From positions 1 through 64,000 of the forward strand of contig CAZPVJ010000151.1 in the NCBI GenBank assembly GCA_964590005.1: 64,000 nucleotides of DNA, in the 5' to 3' direction. This document shows, in pieces, positions 34,308 to 43,530 of this stretch (positions within the stretch are counted from its first letter, which is position 1; each line of letters starts with the position of its first letter). Origin of the DNA: CALJFL01 sp964590005. Lineage in GTDB: Bacteria > Pseudomonadota > Gammaproteobacteria > Pseudomonadales > Halieaceae. A program made the position numbers and the translations under genes. The notes beneath the pieces are model-generated. The model searched no databases. It saw only the letters and a list, made by a program, of their open reading frames with translations, and was not told the origin of the DNA.

Positions 34308-35717
34308 GTGACCGAGGCCAACATTAATATTGCTGAGTCAAAGACGATCAGCCGCACACTGGCAAGGTTTGCGGCCGACACGCGCTTTGAAGACCTTCCC
34401 CCTGAAATGGTGAACTATGCACTGCTTTGTATTGCCGACTCCGTCGGGATTGCATTTGCCTCACATAAGTTCCCGTTCGCGCAAAGCGGTACTGACGCGA
34501 TGCAGGCACTGGGGTCCGGCGGTGACTGCAGTGTCATTGGAGCACGACAACAGCTGTCGTCGCGCGATGCCGCATTCCTTAACGGACTCCTGGTTCACGG
34601 GCTCGACTACGACGATACCCACAGCGAATCCATTATTCATTGTTCAGCCAGCGCCTTGCCGATGGTGCTCGCACAGGGTCTACAGACGGGCGCATCCGGG
34701 CAGGAAGCGCTGACAGCCTACATCATCGCCGTTGAGGCTTCGGCCAGGCTGGGCCAGGTCGCCGATGGCATGTTCCAGAAAAAGGGCTTTCACCCAACGG
34801 GCCTGGTCAGCATATTTGGCTGCGCGCTGGGCGCCTCGAGACTCGCCGGGTTGGAAGCCGGCCAATCCATGATGGCCCAGGGGATTGCCTTGAGTATGGC
34901 CAGTGGCAGTATGCAGTTTCTGGAAGATGGCGCCTGGACCAAACGCATGCACCCCGGGCACTCAGCCAGTAGTGCCATCATGGCGGCAGCCCTCGCTGCC
35001 AGCGGCTTCCAGGGCCCAGGAGATGCTTATCAGGGACGCTACGGGTTGTTCCCGCTTTACCTCTCGGGGCAACAGTTTGATGCCGACCAGGTTACTCGAG
35101 GACTGGGCAGCCACTGGGAACTGCTCAATGTTGCGATCAAGCCCTACCCTGTTTGCCACTTCAATCATGCCTGTATCGATTCAACACTGCTGCTAATGGC
35201 GCAACACAACTTGCAAGCGGAGGATATCGAGCACGTCACCGCGTACCTGCACGAGAACCAGTTCGATGTGGTCTGCAAGCCGGCCGAAATGAAGATCGTG
35301 CCCACCAGCGATTACGAAGCCAAGTTCAGCCTACAGTTTTGCGTGGCCGCGGCCGCCCATCGAGGACAATTCGGATTGGCGGAACTTGAACCCGATGCGC
35401 TGGCAGATCAGCAGATCCTTGGCCTGGCCAACCGGGTCGACTTTGAGCACTGGAACGGTTCGCGATTCCCGGAATACTTTTCGGGTGGGGTGCGGATCAC
35501 AACACGCTCCGGGAATACACTTGAGCACTACGACACCATCAATCGTGGAGCCGCCAGCCGCGCCCTGAGCGAGGCAGAGGTGCGGCGCAAGTTTACTGCC
35601 AACATGCTAACCACCACCGACCTGGACCACGCCGATGCCGTATGGAACGACATCATGGCCTTGCCTCAAGCGGCAAGCCTCGACCAAATCAACCAGACCT
35701 TAAGAGCACGAGGATAA
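34308..35717 (+). CDS. MmgE/PrpD-family protein (2-methylcitrate dehydratase-like)
   Basis: A 469-residue protein with the MmgE/PrpD layout: an all-helical N-terminal domain (HGLDYDDTHSESIIH near residue 94, SAKL-like region GAWTKRMHPGHSASSA near residue 207) and the C-terminal lid. Known members dehydrate 2-methylcitrate, decarboxylate cis-aconitate or act on related tricarboxylates. It starts at GTG 34308. Placement directly after a CoA ester lyase that may release propionyl-CoA or pyruvate suits a methylcitrate-like role, but no prpC or prpB is present here, so another diacid substrate is possible. Confidence 0.88.
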   Translation: MTEANINIAESKTISRTLARFAADTRFEDLPPEMVNYALLCIADSVGIAFASHKFPFAQSGTDAMQALGSGGDCSVIGARQQLSSRDAAFLNGLLVHGLDYDDTHSESIIHCSASALPMVLAQGLQTGASGQEALTAYIIAVEASARLGQVADGMFQKKGFHPTGLVSIFGCALGASRLAGLEAGQSMMAQGIALSMASGSMQFLEDGAWTKRMHPGHSASSAIMAAALAASGFQGPGDAYQGRYGLFPLYLSGQQFDADQVTRGLGSHWELLNVAIKPYPVCHFNHACIDSTLLLMAQHNLQAEDIEHVTAYLHENQFDVVCKPAEMKIVPTSDYEAKFSLQFCVAAAAHRGQFGLAELEPDALADQQILGLANRVDFEHWNGSRFPEYFSGGVRITTRSGNTLEHYDTINRGAASRALSEAEVRRKFTANMLTTTDLDHADAVWNDIMALPQAASLDQINQTLRARG

Positions 35718-35722
35718 TCGGC

Positions 35723-37228
35723 ATGCTGATGACAGCTGAGGAATACCGGGAAAGTTTACGCAGCTACAACCCGGTTGTGTATATCGACGGCGACCGTATA
35801 GAGAGCGTTGCCGACGAGCCCAGGTTGCAACCCGGCATCAATGCGGTGGGCGTGACTTATGATTTCGCCAAGCGGCCGGAGTACGGCGGCCTGATGCTGG
35901 AAACACAGGCATCGAGCGGCAAGACCGTGAATCGAATGATCCACATCAACCGCCACAGCGAAGACCTGCTCAGCAAACTGGAGGCGGTCAGACTACTGTG
36001 CCGCGAAAGCGGTTGCGCGCAGCGCTACCTCAGTCACGACGCCCTCAACGCCATACACCAGGGAACTTTTCGCGCTGATGCAGAAGACGGGACAGACTAC
36101 CACCAGCGGTTCATGGCCTATCTTCACGACATCCAGGATCGAGACCTGACCCTGGGCGTAGCCATGACCGATGCCAAGGGAGATCGCACCTTGCGGCCCC
36201 ACAAGCAAACCGAGCCCGAAGCCTATGTGCATATCTCGGAACGGCGCAAGGACGGGATCGTTATCTCTGGCACCAAGGCCATCGTTACCGGCGGCCCCTA
36301 TATGCATGAGCTTCTGGTCATGCCCTGTCGCAGCATGCTGGCCGAGGATACGGATTTCGCAGTCTGTTGCGCCGTACCGCTGGACGCCGACGGACTCACC
36401 ATCATCTCTCGCCCCGCAGGCCGCGCCGGTGACGACGCGGCGAAGTTCAGCGGCAAGTATGGACAATCCACCGCGGTGTGTATGTTCAAGAACGTCTTTG
36501 TCCCATGGGACAAGGTGTTTATGGCGGGCGAGTACCAGCACTCCGAATACCTGGTCACCAACTACGCCTCACATCACCGCCACAGCTGCATCGGTGCGAG
36601 GGCCGGCTTTGGCGACCTGCTGATTGGGGCGGGGGCACTGATGAGCGAGGCGAACGGCCTTGATCCGGCAAAAGTACCCCATATCCAGGAGTCCATGATC
36701 GAGCTGATCAAGATCGTAGAAGGATTCTTTGCCTGCGGAGTCGCGGCGTCAGTGTATGGGGTGGAGGATCCATCCGGAGCATGGCAGCCAGAACCCGTTT
36801 TTTCCAACGTGGGCAAACTGCTACTGGCGACCCAGATCTACGATATGCACCGCACCGCGCACGAAGTCTCCGGCGGCCTGATCGTCGCCCTTCCGGGCCC
36901 GGACGAAGACCACAACCCGCACACTGCCGGCGACCTGGCCACCGTGCTGCGGGCACGTGCTGACGTACCTTACGAAAAGCGTATAGAGGTTGCCCGCTTA
37001 CTCGAGGATGTGACCGCTTCCAACGCCGGGGGCTGGATGTCGATTATCAGCCTCCACGGTGGTGGCTCTCCGCAGGCCATGAAACGCGAGATATTCCGGC
37101 GCTACCCTGTGGACGAGCGCAAGGAACTGGTGGAGCGGCTGCTGGACAGGGGCGTCACTGACCGCGGCGAATGTGGTGCCCCCAATCGGCAACGGCAACC
37201 GGGCCAATGCTGTGACAAGGGCTGCTAG
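35723..37228 (+). CDS. HpaB/4-hydroxybutyryl-CoA dehydratase-family flavoprotein with lost Fe-S ligands
   Basis: From ATG 35723 (AGGA upstream) 501 residues align over their length with 4-hydroxybutyryl-CoA dehydratase: MTAEEYRESLR, AMTDAKGDR, GTKAIVTG, SLHGGGSPQAM. Clostridial 4-BUDH binds its [4Fe-4S] cluster through Cys99, Cys103, His292 and Cys299. Here these correspond to Cys98, Tyr102, His285 and Ala292, so two ligands are gone. The protein is therefore probably cluster-free and may be an FADH2-dependent monooxygenase like HpaB or a flavin-only lyase. The last 20 or so residues are Cys- and Gln-rich (GECGAPNRQRQPGQCCDKGC). No HpaC reductase is adjacent. Confidence 0.87.
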   Translation: MLMTAEEYRESLRSYNPVVYIDGDRIESVADEPRLQPGINAVGVTYDFAKRPEYGGLMLETQASSGKTVNRMIHINRHSEDLLSKLEAVRLLCRESGCAQRYLSHDALNAIHQGTFRADAEDGTDYHQRFMAYLHDIQDRDLTLGVAMTDAKGDRTLRPHKQTEPEAYVHISERRKDGIVISGTKAIVTGGPYMHELLVMPCRSMLAEDTDFAVCCAVPLDADGLTIISRPAGRAGDDAAKFSGKYGQSTAVCMFKNVFVPWDKVFMAGEYQHSEYLVTNYASHHRHSCIGARAGFGDLLIGAGALMSEANGLDPAKVPHIQESMIELIKIVEGFFACGVAASVYGVEDPSGAWQPEPVFSNVGKLLLATQIYDMHRTAHEVSGGLIVALPGPDEDHNPHTAGDLATVLRARADVPYEKRIEVARLLEDVTASNAGGWMSIISLHGGGSPQAMKREIFRRYPVDERKELVERLLDRGVTDRGECGAPNRQRQPGQCCDKGC

Positions 37229-37268
37229 GGGCGCACTGTAACAGTCATTACTTCGAGAGATAAAAAAA

Positions 37269-37290
37269 GGGGCGCATCGCGCCCCTTTTT
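37269..37290. terminator. Bidirectional rho-independent terminator
   Basis: The stem GGGGCGC (37269-37275) / GCGCCCC (37279-37285) has a 3-nt loop, an A-run before it and a T-run after it. It separates the convergent HpaB-like and HyuB-like genes and can act in both directions. Confidence 0.92.
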
Positions 37291-37304
37291 CGTCTCTACC
37301 CCGC

Positions 37305-39254
37305 TTAGGCAGCTTTGGACTTTGACTTGCGTCCTGCTGCCTTACGCTTGCGCGCCTTGGGTTTCTTGGGTTCCAGGTCGAGCATCTTGGTCGCCCAGGA
37401 TTGGAACTCAGGCTGCCTCGGGGGCTGCAGACCGGTTTCTTTCAGGCAACGGGCTTTGAGCTCATCTATGGAGCCACCGCGATCAAATACGGGAGGCTTG
37501 CCACGAGCCTTGGACAACTTGGCCCGCAGTTTCTCGGTGCGCTTCTCGTTGACCGAGAGATCGTCGTTCAAGATTACGCCATAACGCTTGGCCCCCTCAC
37601 GGGTAACCAGTCCGGCCTTCACGTCAAAGGCTACACGTTCGGCGGGGCGCTTGAACGGATCGCCGCAACCGCCGCCTCCCCAGGTATTGAAATGCAGGAT
37701 GTCTCCGGCATTGACCTCGATCAGGTCGCACTTGGAGGGCAGTTTCTCGATGGTGCCATCTGTGCGGTGCAGCAACTTCTCGGACCTGCGACCAGGCAAG
37801 CCACCGGTTACACCCCAGGGGTAAGTCAACCAACGGTCGTCATGCACCGAGATGGTACCCGGCTCGAGGAAGCAGTAACCCATTCGCAGACCATTACCAC
37901 CACGGTGGAAGCCCGGGCCACCGCTATCCGGTATTGTTTCATAGACCTCAATGCGCAGTGGGAAGTAGCTTTCCAGGAATTCATTGGGCACATTGGTAAA
38001 ACTGGGCCAGAGTGAGTGGCCGTCCGGGCCATCGCCCGAGGGTTTTCCGGGAACACCGCCAAAGCCAATGGAGTACAGCTGGTACCACTCACCATTCTTG
38101 TCATAGCCGGAGTACATGAAATGCGGGCTATCAGAGAATCCGGCACCGGCGAGAAACTCAGGGTCACCCTGGCCAAGCAGGCCCGCTAACACATCAAATA
38201 TCCGACCCAGCGCGTGGGTACGGCAAGACAGAGCCGCAGGCTCCCTGGGCTTGAGCAGAGTCCCCGAGGGAATCCTGACTTCCATAAGATCGTAGAACCC
38301 ATCGTTAAACATGATCTGCGGATCAAATATCATGATCATGTAGACGCCGCAGAACATCTTGAACATTTCCTCATTTAGCAGGAAATTGATCGAGCTTATC
38401 GACTGGGGATCGGTACCCTTGAAGTCGAAGATGACCTTTTCACCTTCGCGCCACATCGCACACTTGATCTTGTAAGGTCCCATGCCCAGGCCGTCGTCAC
38501 AGATATAATCCTCGAAGATCTGCTTGGTTGTGGGCACGGTGTTCTTGATCAGTTTGGACATCGCCCGCCTGTTACGCTCCAGCAGTTCATCGAGGGCCGA
38601 GTAGAAGTTATCGTCACCAAACCGCTCCGCGATCTCGATCACCCTCTTCTCAGCCGTCCTGATCGCCGCCACCAGCGCGTTGAAGTCGCTGCGATTCCAA
38701 TGCGGCAGGCGACAGTTGTGCATGATGAGGTCGAGCAGGTCTTCCTGCAGTTCGTCATTCTTAAAGATCTTGGTCGGCGGGATGCGAATACCCTCTTCAA
38801 AGATTTCTCGCGCGTCAGTCGGCAAACTCCCCGGAACCTTGCCACCCACGTCAGTCATGTGGCCAAACATGGCAGCGTAGGCAATCAGGCGCCCGTCCTT
38901 GAAAATCGGGCGCAACAAGAGCCAGTCATTCACGTGGCTGATGGCCCCATTACAGGCATAAGGGTCTGTCGTGAGGAACAGGTCGCCCTCTTCGATGGTG
39001 CCATCATAGGCTTCCTTGAAACCGTGGATGAAGCTCCCGAACTGGCCGACGACCATCTTACCGTCCAGGTTTGCGATCATGGGAAACTCGTCATGCTGTT
39101 CCCGAATCCCCGGGGACATGGCAGTTCGAAATAGTACGGTATCCATTTCATAACGCGCGTTCATCATTGCATTTTCAATGATATCGAGCGTGATGGGGTC
39201 GATGGTTTTCCGCTTGAACTTACTTGTATTACGTTCAACGATGGTTGCTGGCAT
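37305..39254 (-). CDS. hyuB: Hydantoinase B / oxoprolinase-family subunit
   Basis: A 649-residue HyuB-type subunit with DPITLDIIENAMMNARYEMDTVLFRTAMSPGIREQHD at the N-terminus and HRGGNGLRMGYCFLEPG near residue 450. Members pair with HyuA for ATP-dependent opening of hydantoins or 5-oxoproline, or for acetone/acetophenone carboxylation. The last 25 residues are a Lys/Arg-rich tail (KKPKARKRKAAGRKSKSK) unusual for the family. It lies 19 nt after the HyuA gene in one operon. The substrate is unknown; neighbouring isochorismatase-type amidases favour a cyclic amide or ureide. Confidence 0.9.
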   Translation of the reverse strand: MPATIVERNTSKFKRKTIDPITLDIIENAMMNARYEMDTVLFRTAMSPGIREQHDEFPMIANLDGKMVVGQFGSFIHGFKEAYDGTIEEGDLFLTTDPYACNGAISHVNDWLLLRPIFKDGRLIAYAAMFGHMTDVGGKVPGSLPTDAREIFEEGIRIPPTKIFKNDELQEDLLDLIMHNCRLPHWNRSDFNALVAAIRTAEKRVIEIAERFGDDNFYSALDELLERNRRAMSKLIKNTVPTTKQIFEDYICDDGLGMGPYKIKCAMWREGEKVIFDFKGTDPQSISSINFLLNEEMFKMFCGVYMIMIFDPQIMFNDGFYDLMEVRIPSGTLLKPREPAALSCRTHALGRIFDVLAGLLGQGDPEFLAGAGFSDSPHFMYSGYDKNGEWYQLYSIGFGGVPGKPSGDGPDGHSLWPSFTNVPNEFLESYFPLRIEVYETIPDSGGPGFHRGGNGLRMGYCFLEPGTISVHDDRWLTYPWGVTGGLPGRRSEKLLHRTDGTIEKLPSKCDLIEVNAGDILHFNTWGGGGCGDPFKRPAERVAFDVKAGLVTREGAKRYGVILNDDLSVNEKRTEKLRAKLSKARGKPPVFDRGGSIDELKARCLKETGLQPPRQPEFQSWATKMLDLEPKKPKARKRKAAGRKSKSKAA

Positions 39255-39273
39255 CTGCTCTGCTCCTCGTCAG

Positions 39274-41331
39274 TTACGCTTTCGGCGTAATCAGAATGTT
39301 TCCGTAAGAATCAACCTTGCCCACATGCCCTGACAAGATAACCGTGGTGGAATCCATCTCCAGTAAGATGGCCGGTCCCGGTACTTCGTTACCGGCCCTG
39401 AGCTCGGATCGTTTGTACAGCGTGGCTTTCTGGTCCTTCTGGTCCATATACACTGTAGAGGTCCCAATGACTGAAGACTTATTCGGCGTTCGCGATCCCT
39501 TGGCCAACGTTTGCGGCTCGATGTCAGCGGATCGGCCCTGGGCAACAGCCCGCAGGTTTACCAGTTCCTTGTCGTTCTCTAGCGCGAAGGTAAACAACTG
39601 TTTGTGCATCTCCTCGAACTGATTGCCGATCACGTCCAGGCCCTTTGACTTCAAATCTTTCAATTCGAAATCCACAGTCAGCAACAGACCCTGCCCGTGA
39701 TACCGAATGTCGGCCTGGTAGCTGAGGCTGCGATCTTTCTTGGGTACACCCTCTTTCTCGATAGTTTTCTCGGCCTGCGCGGCAAGCTTCTCAAACACCT
39801 TGACTACCTGAGGCACTGTGGTCTGGCTGAAACGACGGATAAACGTTCGCGAAGCCTCATCACGCACCCGGGTTGTCGCATCGCCATAGGCGCACAGTAC
39901 GCCCGGACCGGGTGGAATAATGACCGGCCAACTGTTCATCAGCTTGCCCAGCGCATTTGCGTGCAAGGGACCCGCACCACCGAAGCCGATGAGCGCGAAA
40001 TCCCGTGGATCATAACCCTGCTCGACCGACACCAGTCGCAATGCACCGTACATATTCTCATTGACGATATCGATGATGCCGGCGGCTGTTCGCTTAACAG
40101 ATATTCCCAGGGCCTTGGCAATGGGTTTGATCGCCTTCTCCGCGAGATCCTTGCGAATTTCCATATCACCACCCAGACGCACTTCACTGGGCAGGTATCC
40201 CAACACCACGTTGGCATCGGTTACCGAGGGCAGTGTCCCGCCCTTGTTATACGCCGCGGGGCCCGGTTCGGCACCCGCGCTTTCGGGTCCCACGCGCAGC
40301 GCCCCGGTTAATTCCGGAACGTGGGCGATAGATCCACCCCCCGCACCGACCGTACGCACATCAACCGATGATGCACGTACCGTCACGTCGCCAACAGTGG
40401 TTTCGCGTCGCAATTGCGCCTTGCCATCCTGGACCAGTGCAACATCAGTAGAGGTACCACCCATATCGAAGGTCAGGAGATTCTTGAAACCAGCCTGCTT
40501 GGCGACCCAAACAGCTCCGGATACGCCACCGGCCGGACCGCTCATCAAGAGATTGACCGGCAAGGACTCGGCTACCTTGGACGAAGCCATGCCACCATCG
40601 GAGCGCAGGATGTGGAGCTTCACGCCCTTCATCTGACGACTCAGCTTGCGCTGCAGGTTCTGTACGTACTTGGACACTTTCGGGCGCACGTAGGAGTTCG
40701 CAACCGTGGTGATCGCTCGCTCATACTCCTGCATCTCCGGCACAACATCATAGGAAATTGAAATAGGTATGCCCGGTAGTACCTCACGCGCAATCTTGGC
40801 GACTTCCTTCTCAGCACTACCATTGGCGTAAGAGTTAAGCAGGCAGACAGTCAAGGCTTCGATGTTTTCTTTCTTGAGTTCCTTGAGGGACTTCTTCAAG
40901 GCACTTTTATTGAGCGGCCGGACGACTTTGCCGTCTGCTCCCATGCGCTCGTCCGCCTCGATAGTGCAGGACAATGGTGCCAGCGCTTCGCTCTTGTTGT
41001 AGATAACCCAGCCACCAAGGCCGCCTGGTACGTAGGACCTGGCGATCTGCAGAACCTGCCGGTAACCCTTGGTCGTCACCAGGCCCACTTTCGCCCCGTC
41101 ACCGGTCAGCACCGTATTGGTAGCAACCGTTGTGCCGTGCATCACCTGGGAGATCTGGTTTGGATTGATGTCTGCAATCTCGCAGACGCGTTCAATACCG
41201 TTGAGCACGCCAATGGATGAGTCATCAGGTGTACTGGGAACCTTGGCCGTGTAAACCTTTCCCGAGGATTCGTCGACCAATAAGAGGTCGGTAAACGTCC
41301 CCCCTACATCGACTCCTAGGCGATAAGACAT
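39274..41331 (-). CDS. hyuA: Hydantoinase A / oxoprolinase-family ATP-dependent subunit
   Basis: From ATG 41331 (AGAGG 6 nt upstream), 685 residues with the actin-like ATPase signature GVDVGGTFTDLLLVDE at residues 6-21, LLTFDMGGTSTDVAL and GFGGAGPLHA. This subunit phosphorylates the substrate amide oxygen or bicarbonate-type partner while HyuB completes catalysis. A TGACCGGACA operator lies 51 nt upstream, so it belongs to the GntR regulon. Hydantoin, oxoproline and ketone carboxylase activities cannot be told apart from sequence alone. Confidence 0.92.
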   Translation of the reverse strand: MSYRLGVDVGGTFTDLLLVDESSGKVYTAKVPSTPDDSSIGVLNGIERVCEIADINPNQISQVMHGTTVATNTVLTGDGAKVGLVTTKGYRQVLQIARSYVPGGLGGWVIYNKSEALAPLSCTIEADERMGADGKVVRPLNKSALKKSLKELKKENIEALTVCLLNSYANGSAEKEVAKIAREVLPGIPISISYDVVPEMQEYERAITTVANSYVRPKVSKYVQNLQRKLSRQMKGVKLHILRSDGGMASSKVAESLPVNLLMSGPAGGVSGAVWVAKQAGFKNLLTFDMGGTSTDVALVQDGKAQLRRETTVGDVTVRASSVDVRTVGAGGGSIAHVPELTGALRVGPESAGAEPGPAAYNKGGTLPSVTDANVVLGYLPSEVRLGGDMEIRKDLAEKAIKPIAKALGISVKRTAAGIIDIVNENMYGALRLVSVEQGYDPRDFALIGFGGAGPLHANALGKLMNSWPVIIPPGPGVLCAYGDATTRVRDEASRTFIRRFSQTTVPQVVKVFEKLAAQAEKTIEKEGVPKKDRSLSYQADIRYHGQGLLLTVDFELKDLKSKGLDVIGNQFEEMHKQLFTFALENDKELVNLRAVAQGRSADIEPQTLAKGSRTPNKSSVIGTSTVYMDQKDQKATLYKRSELRAGNEVPGPAILLEMDSTTVILSGHVGKVDSYGNILITPKA

Positions 41332-41381
41332 GTTAAACCTCTGATAGCTAGTTAGTACTCTCGCCACGCCCAATCATCAAT

Positions 41382-41391
41382 TGACCGGACA
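41382..41391. promoter_or_regulatory. TGTCCG-type operator, site C (hyuA/CaiB promoter)
   Basis: TGACCGGACA with ATT flanks lies 51 nt upstream of hyuA and 121 nt upstream of the CaiB start at 41513, within a 181-nt divergent promoter. Confidence 0.75.
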
Positions 41392-41512
41392 TTTGACGCG
41401 TATTGGTGTAAACTCAGCTAGAATGCAGGAATTGCACAGCGGGTGCAAGTTTTGCGAAAACCTCAGCCCGGTGGGCTCGTTACACCTATATTTCGTCTCC
41501 AGGAGCAACCAA

Positions 41513-42697
41513 ATGAACCTACCCTTGCAAGGCATACGCGTGCTGGCCATCGAGCAATTTGGCGCCGGACCCTATGGCTCAATGTACCTGGCTGATCTTG
41601 GCGCGGAAGTGATCAAAATAGAAAGTCGCCAGACTGGCGGTGACCCCGCTCGGACCACCGGGGCGGTACTGCTTGGCGACGACGACAGCGCCTATTTCCA
41701 GGCATTCAACCTGAACAAAAAAAGCGTAACCCTGAACCTCAAGAGCGACGAGGGTAAGGAACTGTTCCACGAATTGGTCAAAACTGCGGACGTGGTCTGG
41801 AATAATCTCCGAGGCAGTCAGCCGCAGAAGCTCGGCCTGGACTACGCCAGCCTCAAGCACATCAAAAGCGATATTATCTGCACCCATATTTCGGCCTACG
41901 GGCGTGACAATGATCGCGCGGACTGGCCGGGTTACGACTACCTGATGCAGTCCGAGTGCGGCTTCCTGCAGCTGACCGGGGAGCCCGATTCGCCACCCGC
42001 ACGCTTCGGGTTATCAATGATTGATTTTATGACCGGCACCGTCGCCGGCATGGGTTGCCTCGCCGCGCTTATAGGACGCGAGAAAAATGGGGGTCGCGAT
42101 GTTGACGTCAGCCTTTTTGATGTCGCCCTGCACCAGCTGAGTTATCCCGGCACCTGGTACATGAATCACGACATTCGCACAGAGCGCCTACCGCGCAGTT
42201 CCCACCCTTCGCAAACCCCGGTTCAATTGTTAAAGACAGCAGATGGCTGGATTTTCATCATGTGTATGACCGACAAGTTCTGGGGCCTGCTGATCGACAT
42301 TATCGAACACCCGGAACTCAACGATGACCCCCGCTTTGGCACCATGCGCGATCGCGCCGTTAACAGGGATGCACTGACACCGGTGCTCGATGAAATACTG
42401 CAGCAGGACGACACCTCGAACTGGATAGCGAAGCTACAGACTCACGTGCCTGTGGCACCGGTGTATGACCTGCCCGCAGCCCTGGACAACCCCTTCGTGG
42501 AGCAAATTAACATGCGAACATCGGTCCCTCACCGAGACGGTGAGCTAAAAGTACTTCGCAACCCTATTCGCTTTAATGAGGAACGCGTAGCGACGACCCC
42601 CGGTAAAGGTCTGGGCGAGAACAACGATGAACTGCTTGGCGACGAGCTTGGCCACAAGGACCGACTCGTCGATTTGCACGAGAGGGGGATTATCTAG
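41513..42697 (+). CDS. CaiB/BaiF family III CoA-transferase (4 of 5)
   Basis: 394 residues from ATG 41513 (AGGAG 8 nt upstream): QGIRVLAIEQFGAGPYGSMYL, KIESRQTGGDPAR, and the catalytic Asp in LSMIDFMTGT. Divergent from hyuAB across an operator-bearing promoter and convergent with the Ser-less alpha/beta hydrolase. It would activate the acid freed by hydrolysis. It is the only one of the five divergent from a hydrolase-type operon. Confidence 0.92.
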   Translation: MNLPLQGIRVLAIEQFGAGPYGSMYLADLGAEVIKIESRQTGGDPARTTGAVLLGDDDSAYFQAFNLNKKSVTLNLKSDEGKELFHELVKTADVVWNNLRGSQPQKLGLDYASLKHIKSDIICTHISAYGRDNDRADWPGYDYLMQSECGFLQLTGEPDSPPARFGLSMIDFMTGTVAGMGCLAALIGREKNGGRDVDVSLFDVALHQLSYPGTWYMNHDIRTERLPRSSHPSQTPVQLLKTADGWIFIMCMTDKFWGLLIDIIEHPELNDDPRFGTMRDRAVNRDALTPVLDEILQQDDTSNWIAKLQTHVPVAPVYDLPAALDNPFVEQINMRTSVPHRDGELKVLRNPIRFNEERVATTPGKGLGENNDELLGDELGHKDRLVDLHERGII

Positions 42698-42717
42698 CGC
42701 GGCAGAAGCGCGCTTGT

Positions 42718-43521
42718 TCAGTACTTGTCCAGAAAACCGTGCAGAATGTCGCAAAAAGCGATCTTCTCTTCCTTGCCCGCCACTACATGGGCCACCTCTG
42801 GCATTGTGACGCCCACGGCATTGGGTAAACCCTCCTCCAGCGGCATCGTCGTGCGGGGGCCGGTTATTACGTCCTGGCCTGCGTGAATGACCAGGGTCGG
42901 GGCCGCTATATCCTTCATGTGGGGGCGAATGTCGTGACCATTACAGGCTTCAATAAAGCGCAGGTGGGCCGTCAGGTTGTTCTCCAGAACACCCCACACT
43001 TTGCCACTTCCCAACAGCTTTTCCCGATTGGCAATGTAGTAATCAGGGCGAAATGAATACACGGCCACCAGCTCCTGAAACGCGAGAAAGCCCGCTTTCT
43101 CGTGCATCGTGCCCAGCCCATTCAACTGATCGCGCAGACAGGCGTCCGAGTAGGTCCAGCAACCCATGTTGACCATGCAACGCACAAGGTCCGGCCGCTT
43201 TAGAGCCACCCACTGACCGATGCAGGCACCGATGCCTACCAAACCCACAAAATAGATATTGCTCATGCCCAGGTGATCCAGCAAACCGATAATGTCATCG
43301 GCGTGTAGCTCGGTACTGGGCGTAACGCTGAGGTCATCATCTGATTCGCCGATTCCGCGGTAATCAATCAGCAGAACAGAGTACTTGTCGGTCATGCCAC
43401 GGGCGAGGAAGTGTTCGCGGCCATGACAAAATGTATCCCAGCCGCCTATGTAAATCGCCGGCGGGCCGTCACCGTGTACTTCGTAATACATGGTGTGATT
43501 ATTGATTGTCGCGGTAGGCAT
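42718..43521 (-). CDS. Alpha/beta-hydrolase fold protein lacking the nucleophilic Ser
   Basis: A 267-residue alpha/beta hydrolase with intact fold landmarks (YIGGWDTF oxyanion strand, LLIDYRGIGES, HAGQDVI Asp region and a C-terminal His in MPEVAHVVAG). The nucleophile elbow reads FVGLVGIGACIGQ (residues 91-103): the GxSxG Ser is replaced by Val or Gly, and the nearest candidate nucleophile is Cys100 a few residues later. It may be a non-hydrolytic member or a Cys-based variant. Its gene follows an isochorismatase-type gene by 9 nt on the minus strand, reminiscent of NicD-NicF pairs in nicotinate breakdown. Confidence 0.85.
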   Translation of the reverse strand: MPTATINNHTMYYEVHGDGPPAIYIGGWDTFCHGREHFLARGMTDKYSVLLIDYRGIGESDDDLSVTPSTELHADDIIGLLDHLGMSNIYFVGLVGIGACIGQWVALKRPDLVRCMVNMGCWTYSDACLRDQLNGLGTMHEKAGFLAFQELVAVYSFRPDYYIANREKLLGSGKVWGVLENNLTAHLRFIEACNGHDIRPHMKDIAAPTLVIHAGQDVITGPRTTMPLEEGLPNAVGVTMPEVAHVVAGKEEKIAFCDILHGFLDKY

Positions 43522-43530
43522 CTTGGATCC

